NCBI GenBank assembly: GCA_947630285.1
Contig: CANRHD010000001.1
Location: 248,001-312,000, forward strand
From: an uncultured Clostridia bacterium
GTDB taxonomy: Bacteria; Bacillota; Clostridia; Oscillospirales; Acutalibacteraceae
Direction of reading: 5' to 3'
DNA length: 64,000 nt
Below, one piece after another: positions 1-6,744 of the stretch (its first letter is position 1; every line of letters begins with the position of its first letter). The notes beneath the pieces are model-generated. The model did not search any database. It was not told the DNA's origin and was given only the letters and a program-made list of their open reading frames with translations. Made by a program: the position numbers and the translations under genes.

Positions 1-53
1 GTAAAGCTGACATAGCCCCTTAAAAACCTCAAAATTCTTATAATTATCATAAA

Positions 54-362
54 CTACCCCACGCTTTCAAAATCAATACTGAATATATTTCCCGTAATGA
101 CGGTTTGAATATCGGAATAATTTTTAATTTCAATATCGTCGCCCGTAAAGCCCACAAGCAGAGCACCCGTATTAAGCTTTATTCTCGACTGCGAATATTC
201 CACTATACCCTTACAGCCGTCAACTATGATTTCCCTGTTCCCGTTTGTCTCTATATGCGGAAGCGAGGAGTCAAGCATTTCGGGTATTTCCAGCTTTTCT
301 CTTAAAGTGTTTTTCCTCTCGTTTTCGGCAGTTTCCCTCTTCTTACGCTTTGAGGAAGCCAT
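54..362 (-). CDS. yqfC: Sporulation protein YqfC (YabP/YqfC family)
   Basis: A 102-residue protein. After a Lys/Glu-rich head (residues 1-27) comes the compact beta-rich domain of the YabP/YqfC family, with the stretch GNREIIVDGCKGIVEYS followed by RIKLNTG. In Bacillus yqfC belongs to the mother-cell sigma-E regulon and sits before yqfD; here the downstream neighbour lies outside the window. It is divergent from ylbJ across about 65 bp, so the two sporulation genes probably share a control region. The family is known to matter for sporulation, but its biochemical role is not. Length matches the family. I am confident of the family; yqfC rather than yabP rests on overall similarity and the absence of yabQ/divIC nearby. 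Confidence 0.85.
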   Translation of the reverse strand: MASSKRKKRETAENERKNTLREKLEIPEMLDSSLPHIETNGNREIIVDGCKGIVEYSQSRIKLNTGALLVGFTGDDIEIKNYSDIQTVITGNIFSIDFESVG

Positions 363-427
363 ATTCTCACCTCACTCATATAAATATATGAATTTGCATA
401 TAAATTGATTACTGAAAGAGTGATGAT
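363..427. promoter_or_regulatory. Divergent yqfC/ylbJ control region, possible sigma-E promoters
   Basis: This short AT-rich gap separates two sporulation genes read in opposite directions. It contains the near-palindrome ATATAAATATATGAATTTG followed by CATATAAAT. CATA-type -10 elements can be read in both directions (CATATAAA on plus, CATATATT on minus), as expected for the mother-cell sigma factor. The -35 elements are not convincing, so the assignment leans on context. Confidence 0.35.
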
Positions 428-1483
428 ATGAGAAGAAATATTGTTTATAATTTTATACTCGCTTTCTTTACGGTTCTTGCGTTTATCTGTCTTTTTGTAA
501 AATCGGACGAATGTATGCAGGGCGTAAAGGACGGCATTATGCTTTGCGTAAACTCCATAATTCCCTCGCTGTTTCCGTTTATGATAGTATCAAGGTTTAT
601 AGTAAATTCGGGGCTCGGCGATTTTTTCGGCCGATTTTCGGGCAAAGCTACGCAAAAGCTTTTTAAACTGCCCGGCATTTGCTCTTTTGTAATAATTATG
701 TCGATGATAGGCGGCTTCCCCGTTGGGGCAAAGATGACCTGCGACCTGCTTGAAAGCGGTAAAATAAGCGAAAACGAGGCGCAGAGGCTCAATCTGTTTT
801 GCATTAATGCCGGCCCGGCTTTCGTCATAGGCACGGTGGGGGAAATTTTTGCAAAAAGCAGGCAGTTGGGCGTACTGCTTTTTTTCTGTTCAATCACCGC
901 CTCCTTTTTAATGGGAATTATGAGCAGAGCGCTGTGCGACGGCGAGAGAAAAGAAGAATATGTTTTTGCCTTTGGGTCCGTGCCGAACCCCGTAAGCGCT
1001 TTTACGGACTCTATTGCGGACGCTTCCGGGTCAATGTTTGCAATATGCTCATGGGTAATAATTTTTAACGCCGTTATCAACTGCATTTTATCGTCGGGCA
1101 ACAGCATCTGCACGACGGCGTTATGCGCTCTGCTTGAGGTTACAAGCGGAATAGAACAGTCCTGCGGCGTTCTGCCCATACCCGTGCTTGCGTCTATACT
1201 TTCGTTCGGGGGCTTTTCCGTTCACTGTCAGATTTTTTCGTATGTGAAAAAAAGCGGGCTGAATTTCAAGCTGTTTTACGCCTCAAGAATAATATGCGCC
1301 GTCCTGTCGGGCGTTATATGCTATATCGCTTTACGGATTTTCCCGTTTGAAATAGAGGTTTTCGCCTCCGAGTCAACGCTTACGGCAAGCGCATATTCGG
1401 TTTCGCTTCCGTCCGCCGTTGCGCTGATAGTTATGTGCTGTTCGCTTATTTTTGAACTTGATACAAACAGGAAAATATGTTAG
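428..1483 (+). CDS. ylbJ: Sporulation integral membrane protein YlbJ
   Basis: A 351-residue polytopic membrane protein with roughly eight hydrophobic segments and no signal peptide. The family hallmark near residue 40 (LCVNSIIPSLFPFMIVS) and the glycine-rich GGFPVGAKM near residue 95 are both present, as is LNLFCINAGPAFVIGTVG. YlbJ is a sigma-E-dependent protein needed for full spore development in Bacillus; its transport substrate is unknown. The protein is full length compared with the family. It is divergent from yqfC and is followed after 33 bp by a small Cys-rich gene. The start ATG at 428 follows a purine-rich GAAAGAGTGATG. Confidence 0.9.
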   Translation: MRRNIVYNFILAFFTVLAFICLFVKSDECMQGVKDGIMLCVNSIIPSLFPFMIVSRFIVNSGLGDFFGRFSGKATQKLFKLPGICSFVIIMSMIGGFPVGAKMTCDLLESGKISENEAQRLNLFCINAGPAFVIGTVGEIFAKSRQLGVLLFFCSITASFLMGIMSRALCDGERKEEYVFAFGSVPNPVSAFTDSIADASGSMFAICSWVIIFNAVINCILSSGNSICTTALCALLEVTSGIEQSCGVLPIPVLASILSFGGFSVHCQIFSYVKKSGLNFKLFYASRIICAVLSGVICYIALRIFPFEIEVFASESTLTASAYSVSLPSAVALIVMCCSLIFELDTNRKIC

Positions 1484-1516
1484 TATAATAGCAGAATAAA
1501 TTACGGATGTGAAAAA

Positions 1517-1735
1517 ATGAAAAAGTCTGTTTACAATACCGAAAATATTTCTCCCTGCTGTGATTACTGCCTCATAGGCAAGCCTGCGCCGGACGGCAAA
1601 ACCGTTCTCTGTCCCAAAAAGGGCGTTGTGGCAAAGGATTTCAGCTGTAAGAAATTCAAATACGACATAATGAAAAGGACGCCGAAAAGAGCGCCCAAGC
1701 TTCAAAGCTTTTCCGAGGAAGATTTTTCAATATAA
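1517..1735 (+). CDS. Small Cys-rich conserved protein
   Basis: A 72-residue soluble protein that I recognise only as a conserved small clostridial type without known function. It has five cysteines (14, 15, 18, 32, 44), arranged CCDYC, then a DGKTVLCPKKG turn, then DFSCKKFKYD, followed by a basic tail. The spacing suggests a small zinc- or iron-binding fold. It lies 33 bp after ylbJ and is closed by a terminator at 1746-1784, so it may be co-transcribed with the sporulation gene. No function is proposed. Confidence 0.6.
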   Translation: MKKSVYNTENISPCCDYCLIGKPAPDGKTVLCPKKGVVAKDFSCKKFKYDIMKRTPKRAPKLQSFSEEDFSI

Positions 1736-1745
1736 TGTGCAAAAT

Positions 1746-1784
1746 TAAACGGGCGGCGGTTTTAAAATACTGCCGTCCGTTTTA
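1746..1784 (+). terminator. Rho-independent terminator
   Basis: AAACGGGCGGC pairs with GCCGTCCGTTT around an A/T loop and is followed by TTTTAA. It closes the ylbJ/small-protein transcript. The AAAC run on the other side makes it weakly bidirectional. Confidence 0.75.
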
Positions 1785-1863
1785 ATATGTAAATAAAAAG
1801 CTTAATTTTTTATTGAGAAAGAAGCAAAGCTAAGGGGAACCCTTGTCCGGGTTCTCCTCAGCC

Positions 1864-2016
1864 TGTAGATAAACTGTTTTGCGATAGCAAAATGTCCAAA
1901 AGTTTTCGCCCGCCTTTTACAAAAAGAGATTCCCCTGTCAGGGGAAATGTCTGCGAAGCGGACAAAAGGGTAAGGGTCGAGGGGCAAAGCCCTCGGCGCA
2001 GTCCGCAGACTGCGAA
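1864..2016 (-). repeat. Dispersed palindromic element, family 1, copy A
   Basis: Read on the minus strand it begins TTCGCAGTCTGCGGACTGCG, a perfect 7-bp dyad (CGCAGTC/GACTGCG). It continues through GAGGGCTTTGCCCCTCG, CCCTTACCCTTTTGTCCGC and the dyad TTCCCCTGACAGGGGAA, and ends GGCGGGCGAAAACTTTT, with AAAACAGTTTATC further on. The same modules in the same order occur at 50982-51101 and, shortened, at 23699-23798. Confidence 0.8.
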
Positions 2017-2027
2017 ACACCTGTACT

Positions 2028-2307
2028 TAAGGCGAGGGGAGTCGAGCGCACGCCGCTTCACGCAGGCTCTTTTCGGCGCTTTTACGCTTCTCCTCGTTGC
2101 CTTGCGTCAGCAAGGCTTCCTCGTCCGCACGCAAAATCACACGAAAAATAGCTCTGCGTTAAGTGCAAGGCAGTTTTCACCGAGCGGATTTGCGTTCAGG
2201 CAAGGAAGCGTCCGAAGAAAATACTGTCGTATTGTCAAGGGCGATGACAAAGCATGAGCGTAAATCCGCCGTTGAAAACCGGCGTGCGTTCGGCTTCCCT
2301 CGCCTTA
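2028..2307. repeat. MITE-like element with terminal inverted repeats, family 2, full copy
   Basis: The left arm 2028-2055 and the reverse complement of the right arm 2280-2307 match at 25 of 28 bases, enclosing about 220 bp. An inner inverted pair (CGGATTTGCG near 2178 and CGTAAATCCG near 2259) lies within the right half. No open frame with a ribosome site or recognisable transposase is present. Related shorter copies are at 8343-8406 and 19528-19580. It could be a non-autonomous mobile element or a structured RNA. Confidence 0.65.
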
Positions 2308-2432
2308 GAGCGCAGGAGGGGCGAAAAACAGTCCGGTGGACTGTTTTTCGGTGGGGAACCCTCGCCGGGGGTTCACCATAATCTTACTCCTTTTGTGCAT
2401 ATTGCCAAGTGAAACATACTTTTTCTACACAC

Positions 2433-2461
2433 TAAGGGAACCCTTGTCCGGGCTCCCCTTA
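2433..2461. repeat. GGAACCC hairpin, copy near the symporter 3' end
   Basis: TAAGGGAACCC and GGGCTCCCCTTA flank TTGTCC. It lies 19 bp beyond the stop codon of the minus-strand symporter gene and may act as its transcript end. It matches the hairpin at 1831-1860 almost base for base. Confidence 0.55.
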
Positions 2462-2479
2462 ACATTATCCTGCTTTATA

Positions 2480-3997
2480 TTATTCCGCTACGGTAAAGCC
2501 CTCCGCAGTTCTTTTTTCCGCAAGCTCAAGCTGCATTTTCTTTTTGTAATCGCCCGAAATTTTATAGAAGAACATTGGAATTGAGCAGAGCAAAAGGCTC
2601 ACGCCCGGAATTACGGATACCAGGGAGAACATCGCAAAATTCTGCGCCCTCGTAAGCTCCGTTGCCGCAACGACGGTTGTTGAATTTAACATCTGGTCGG
2701 GTTTAAAGCCTATCGCCATATACATTACGACTATACCGCAGGTTGAAAGCGCAGAGCCGAGCTTGTTTATAAAGCCCTGACAGGCAGAACCCAGAGCGTT
2801 ATCCCTGTGTCCCGTTTTAAGCTCCATATAATCGAGGCAGTCATAAATCATGGCTATGGAAATTGTATTTATAACTCCCAACGGAATACAGGAAATAAGT
2901 ATAAACGGAATACAAATATAGAGGTTTGCCGTAAACCAGCCGAGCAAGGTTGTAAAAATGCTTGCCGCAAAGCCTGCAAGGCAGGTTGTTATAAGAAGCT
3001 TTTTGTAGTCAAACTTTTTCATAAGCATAGGCATAAGCAGAGTTGCGCCGAACATTCCGACAACCGCACATACCTGGAAAATCGTCTTTACGCTTGAAAC
3101 GGAAGCGGCTATTGCCTTTGTCTTTTGTTCGAGCGTCATACCCGTAAGGTCAGGGCCTATGTAAAACGCATATCTCGCTACATGGATTGCCGCCGCCTGA
3201 ACCATATATCTGCCCGAGGACAGAACGCCCATGAGTATGACAAGCACCAGGGGCTTGCATTTGAAAATTCTTGTAAGCTGTGAGGGTTCGCCGGGCTGTT
3301 TTTTCCTGACGGGAGGAACGGCTCTCTCTTTGATGTAAAAGAAAGAGTTTACATACATTACTATTCCCACTACGACTATTGTGCAGGCGATAATAAGATA
3401 CTGCTTTTTGTTGTATTCCTCCGGGTCCGCCGTGCTTATGAAAAGCGGAAGCAAAAAGCCTGCGGCAAAGAAAAATATTTCGGGAAGAGCCGAACCTATT
3501 GAATTGAAAATCTTGCTGAAGGATACGATAGAGCTTCTCTCATTTGCATTGGGAGTCAGCACATTCGGCAGGCCCCAGAACGGTACATCGGCCATGGTGT
3601 AGCACATACCCCAAAGCACATATACTACCGCAGAATATATCATGAGCGATTTCTGCTCAAGATTCGGGCTTAAATACATAAGCACCGTAAGCAGTGCAAT
3701 GGGTGCGGCCGCAAAAATTATGTAAGGCTTCATTTTGCCCCATTTGGTGGTATGGCGGTCAACAATAATACCCATGAGCGGATCGTTGATTGCGTCCCAA
3801 ACCCTTGCAAGCAGCATAAGAAGCAGTACAAACATCAGCGGAAGATGCAAAACATTTACATAGTAGTCGCTGATATAGCTTGACATCATAGCGTATATCA
3901 TGCCCTGACCCATACCGCCTACAGAGAACATCCAAAGCTCTTTTTTGCCGACATAATTTTTAGGTTCTGCCAAAGCCGACGGTTTAGTTTTATCCAT
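2480..3997 (-). CDS. GPH-family (glycoside-pentoside-hexuronide) cation symporter
   Basis: A 505-residue membrane transporter of the MelB/GPH branch of the major facilitator superfamily with about twelve hydrophobic segments. The N-terminal half carries the diagnostic RVWDAINDPLMG (around residue 66), whose aspartates belong to the cation/sugar site, followed by DRHTTKWGKMKPYI. It probably imports a sugar or glycoside with Na+ or H+. The last gene of a minus-strand run, it follows a metallophosphoesterase by 42 bp, suggesting co-transcription. RBS AAGGGGAA precedes the ATG. The substrate cannot be read from the sequence. Confidence 0.85.
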   Translation of the reverse strand: MDKTKPSALAEPKNYVGKKELWMFSVGGMGQGMIYAMMSSYISDYYVNVLHLPLMFVLLLMLLARVWDAINDPLMGIIVDRHTTKWGKMKPYIIFAAAPIALLTVLMYLSPNLEQKSLMIYSAVVYVLWGMCYTMADVPFWGLPNVLTPNANERSSIVSFSKIFNSIGSALPEIFFFAAGFLLPLFISTADPEEYNKKQYLIIACTIVVVGIVMYVNSFFYIKERAVPPVRKKQPGEPSQLTRIFKCKPLVLVILMGVLSSGRYMVQAAAIHVARYAFYIGPDLTGMTLEQKTKAIAASVSSVKTIFQVCAVVGMFGATLLMPMLMKKFDYKKLLITTCLAGFAASIFTTLLGWFTANLYICIPFILISCIPLGVINTISIAMIYDCLDYMELKTGHRDNALGSACQGFINKLGSALSTCGIVVMYMAIGFKPDQMLNSTTVVAATELTRAQNFAMFSLVSVIPGVSLLLCSIPMFFYKISGDYKKKMQLELAEKRTAEGFTVAE

Positions 3998-4039
3998 AAA
4001 AATTCCCCTTTTTGTTTTATCGGTTTATTCGGTATCGCC

Positions 4040-5032
4040 TCAAACCGTTTGACACGGTCTTTTTAAGCTTATTTCAATCTCGGCATTATCAATATCGCCG
4101 CCGACATATTTGCCTTCGCCGAAAATCCTGGAACGGGCAATTATTTTGTCCTCATAGACGGAAAAAACATAGCCCTGTGTGAATTTTGAAAAATCCCCGT
4201 GATTTATTACCCCCACGGTGGGTACGGAAATTGCCTTAAAGCTTCCGTGATCCTCGTATGTATATTTACTTGTGCAGTAATGCAGATGCCCCGTAATGAA
4301 AATTACATTGTCGTACTTATTGAATATTTTTAAAAGCTTATCCGATTCGTTGCCCACGGTGCCTCTCCATTTGCCCTTGCCGAGAAATGTTAAGGGCAGG
4401 CCGTTGGTATTCTTTAAAGGCTGATGATTGAACACAAACACGGGCTTGCCGCTGTCTTTTTGAGCGCTTAGCTCCCTGTCGAGCCAATCAAGCTGTTCAT
4501 CGCTTATGTAAGAGCCCTCAAATGCCGCCCTGTCTGCGCCGAGCATAATGAATTTGTAACCGTTGACCGTTTTTGAAAAGAAATATCTTTGGCCCGTGCC
4601 CGTGCGCCCGTTCTTTATGCCCTTTAGGAAAGAGGAAAACCTCTGCACCTGTTTTTTGTAATTCCTCAGCCTTATGTCGTGATTGCCCGTAATGGCAAAA
4701 ATGTTTTTAAACTTGTGAGCTATAGGTTCAAGGAGCTTTTGAGTGAATTTATATTCACATTTTGTCCCGTACTCCGTGATGTCGCCGAGCATTACAAGCG
4801 CATCAAAGCTTGACCTTGAATTTCCTATATCCATACAGGCCGAGTACATTCTTCCGCTCCTGAGCGGAGAAAGCGATGAAATTTGAGGATCTCCCCAAAC
4901 TATCATATTAAGCTTTGCCTCGCCGTCCGCCTCGACGGGCGCCGTGCTGTCGGGAATAAGCACCTTTTTTGATTTAATCAAAAAGTCAAGTCCCTTTTCC
5001 ATTCTGCTGTAAAACAATTCGCTGATACCCAT
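4040..5032 (-). CDS. Calcineurin-like metallophosphoesterase
   Basis: A 330-residue cytoplasmic protein with the metal-binding motifs of the calcineurin-like phosphoesterase fold in order: GDPQ (residue ~47, where D-x-H is usual), MLGDITEYG (GD), ITGNHD (GNHD), FNHQPL and ITGHLHY (GHxH). The first motif has Gln where His is usual, a variant also found in active homologues. It should hydrolyse a phosphomono- or diester; the substrate is unknown. It lies between a flavoprotein cluster and a GPH symporter on the same strand. RBS GAGGGGGA precedes the ATG. A hairpin at 5058-5094 separates it from the upstream genes and may reduce read-through. Confidence 0.8.
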   Translation of the reverse strand: MGISELFYSRMEKGLDFLIKSKKVLIPDSTAPVEADGEAKLNMIVWGDPQISSLSPLRSGRMYSACMDIGNSRSSFDALVMLGDITEYGTKCEYKFTQKLLEPIAHKFKNIFAITGNHDIRLRNYKKQVQRFSSFLKGIKNGRTGTGQRYFFSKTVNGYKFIMLGADRAAFEGSYISDEQLDWLDRELSAQKDSGKPVFVFNHQPLKNTNGLPLTFLGKGKWRGTVGNESDKLLKIFNKYDNVIFITGHLHYCTSKYTYEDHGSFKAISVPTVGVINHGDFSKFTQGYVFSVYEDKIIARSRIFGEGKYVGGDIDNAEIEISLKRPCQTV

Positions 5033-5057
5033 TTTGTTCCCCCTCGTATTAAATTGT

Positions 5058-5094
5058 AAAGAGACGCAGTTCTTTTTGGGGACCGCATCTCTTT
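5058..5094 (-). terminator. Hairpin between DUF1667 gene and phosphoesterase gene
   Basis: On the minus strand AAAGAGATGCGG pairs with CTGCGTCTCTTT (12 pairs, two G-U) around a 13-base loop. It is followed by ACAATTT rather than a clean T-run, so it may attenuate rather than stop transcription. Confidence 0.45.
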
Positions 5095-5111
5095 AATTTT
5101 AAACCCTGTCT

Positions 5112-5474
5112 TTACTTTGCGTCATTGGTCGCAATAATATCCACGCCCGTACCGAGTATGTTTTTGATAACAACATCTCCGATTTTGACAGGCGCATTAA
5201 GAGTTACCTTATTTATCTCCTTCATTGCTTCAAAAAGCATTTCCTTGGGTATAGGCGACGCCGATTTAACCGAAACGACCGGCAATTTTCCGCCCTCAAG
5301 CTTCACGGTAGAGGTAAGCATTCTCTCGGGATGCGTACACTCCTGCCTTGCGTATTTGTCGCCCCTCGGGCAGGTGTTGCCCGTGACCGAAACGACCTCG
5401 TTGCTGTCGTCAAGCTCAACCGTAATGGCACATCCTATGGGACAGGATACGCAAACCATTTCTTTTTTTGTCAT
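5112..5474 (-). CDS. DUF1667 protein, small subunit of flavoprotein cluster
   Basis: A 120-residue protein of the DUF1667 family. Four cysteines at 8, 11, 15 and 35 (CVSCPIGC then NTCPRG) look like a zinc or iron-sulfur site. A flexible linker leads to a C-terminal domain with the conserved IPKEMLFEAMKEINK. In Firmicutes and Thermotogales this family is encoded directly after the two flavoproteins seen upstream here, and is taken to be the small third component of an anaerobic glycerol-3-phosphate (or 2-hydroxyacid) oxidising complex. It starts 3 bp after the upstream stop codon, so translation is probably coupled. Confidence 0.8.
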   Translation of the reverse strand: MTKKEMVCVSCPIGCAITVELDDSNEVVSVTGNTCPRGDKYARQECTHPERMLTSTVKLEGGKLPVVSVKSASPIPKEMLFEAMKEINKVTLNAPVKIGDVVIKNILGTGVDIIATNDAK

Positions 5475-5477
5475 AAT

Positions 5478-6734
5478 TTACGCCTCCTCTATAGTAACTG
5501 TAAGGGTGCTGTCTGCCGGCAGGGACTTAATTGTATCAAGCTTAATAAGAATGTACTCCATTTCTCCGGGAGTCATCTTTTTCTTTTTGTTTGACATAAT
5601 CACCTCGTCGCCGCACTTAACAACAAGCTTAACATTCTTAAAGACTTTGCCTACCCTGAAATAGAGCTTAACGCTCTTATCGGTTTGCTTGTTTATTCTC
5701 TGCGGAACTATGTATCTTACTCCGTTTGTGCCGAGGGTTTTAATACATTCGCCCGTTTTCTTTTCGCCCTTAATGTACTTTGCGGCGCCCTCTCCTGCAA
5801 TTTGGCTCTCCTGGGTAACATAGTCTACAAGGTCATGAACCTGCAAAACATTGCCGCAGGCGAAAACGCCCTTGTGATTTGTCTCCCTGTACTCGTCAAC
5901 GCTCGGACCGTTTGTAATTGAATCAAGCTCAATACCGGCATTTTTTGAAAGCTCGTTTTCGGGGATAAGCCCTACGGAAAGCATCAGCGTATCGCAGGGT
6001 ATGTATTCCTCGGTACCGGGAATGGGTTTGAGATTTTCGTCTACATTTGCCACGGTAACGCCCTCAAGCCTTTCCCTGCCGTGGGTCTTTACTACCGTAC
6101 ACGAGAGCCTCAGCGGTATTCCGAAGTCCTCCAGGCACTGAACTATATTCCTTGTAAGTCCGCCCGAATACGGCATTAATTCGCAAACCGCCTTTACCTT
6201 TGCGCCCTCAAGGGTCATTCTTCTTGCCATAATAAGGCCTATGTCGCCCGAACCGAGTATAACAACGGTTTTGCCCGGCATATAGCCGTTAATATTAACA
6301 TATTTCTGAGCAGTTCCGGCCGTCATAATTCCCGAAGCACGGCTTCCGGCTATCGAAAGAGCGCCCCTCGGCCTTTCACGGCAGCCCATCGCAAGCACTA
6401 TCGCCGTTGCCTTAATTGTAATTAAGCCGTCAACATTGTTACAGGCGGTAACTACATTGTCCTGTGAAATGTCGAGAACCATGGTGTCCGTTTTTACTTC
6501 TATATCCGACTCGTTGACCTGTTTAATGAACCTGCCGGCGTACTCGGGGCCTGAAAGCTCCTCGCCGAAATAATGAAGCCCGAAGCCCGTATGGATACAC
6601 TGTTCGAGTATTCCTCCGAGAGTGTCCGCACGCTCAAGAATGACAATTTTCTCTACGCCCTCTTCACGGGCTTTAAGCGCGGCCGCCATACCGGCAGGGC
6701 CTCCGCCTATTACCGCCAAATCATAACTCAGCAC
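5478..6734 (-). CDS. NAD(P)/FAD-dependent oxidoreductase, second flavoprotein of the GlpA/LhgO-type cluster
   Basis: About 418 residues with a pyridine-nucleotide-disulfide oxidoreductase fold. The N-terminal FAD site is AVIGGGPAGMAAALKA, the second dinucleotide site is VVILGSGDIGLIMARR near the middle, and a late FAD motif lies in GVFACGNVLQVHDLVDYV. MGCRERPRG resembles subunits that accept electrons from a partner rather than a disulfide; no CxxxxC redox disulfide is visible. It probably passes electrons from the large flavoprotein to NAD or another carrier. I start it at GTG 6734, which has GAGGTGGG just upstream and leaves a 10-bp gap after the previous stop; a longer TTG start at 6761 would overlap that gene and lacks a ribosome site. 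Confidence 0.8.
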   Translation of the reverse strand: MLSYDLAVIGGGPAGMAAALKAREEGVEKIVILERADTLGGILEQCIHTGFGLHYFGEELSGPEYAGRFIKQVNESDIEVKTDTMVLDISQDNVVTACNNVDGLITIKATAIVLAMGCRERPRGALSIAGSRASGIMTAGTAQKYVNINGYMPGKTVVILGSGDIGLIMARRMTLEGAKVKAVCELMPYSGGLTRNIVQCLEDFGIPLRLSCTVVKTHGRERLEGVTVANVDENLKPIPGTEEYIPCDTLMLSVGLIPENELSKNAGIELDSITNGPSVDEYRETNHKGVFACGNVLQVHDLVDYVTQESQIAGEGAAKYIKGEKKTGECIKTLGTNGVRYIVPQRINKQTDKSVKLYFRVGKVFKNVKLVVKCGDEVIMSNKKKKMTPGEMEYILIKLDTIKSLPADSTLTVTIEEA

Positions 6735-6744
6735 TTTACCCACC

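Larger units (their letters stand above)
1785..2479. repeat. Gene-free island of mixed repeats
   Basis: About 700 bp between the small Cys-rich gene and the GPH symporter carry no credible coding sequence: open frames exist on both strands but have atypical composition, no ribosome binding site and no recognisable fold. Instead the stretch is assembled from repeats. There are hairpins of the GGAACCC type at 1831-1860, 2350-2378 and 2433-2461; a copy of the CGCAGTC dispersed element at about 1864-2016; an element with imperfect 28-bp terminal inverted repeats at 2028-2307; and a 13-bp perfect hairpin at 2322-2350. Related copies recur elsewhere in the window. Confidence 0.8.

Noticed and set aside
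445-1179. A 244-codon open frame antisense to ylbJ
   Set aside because: It mirrors ylbJ codons, has no start signal, and ylbJ is a clear full-length family match.
1892-2257. A 121-codon open frame in the repeat island on the plus strand
   Set aside because: No ribosome binding site, biased Arg/Ser/Gln composition, and it runs across the boundaries of two repeat families; it is a by-product of GC-rich repeats.
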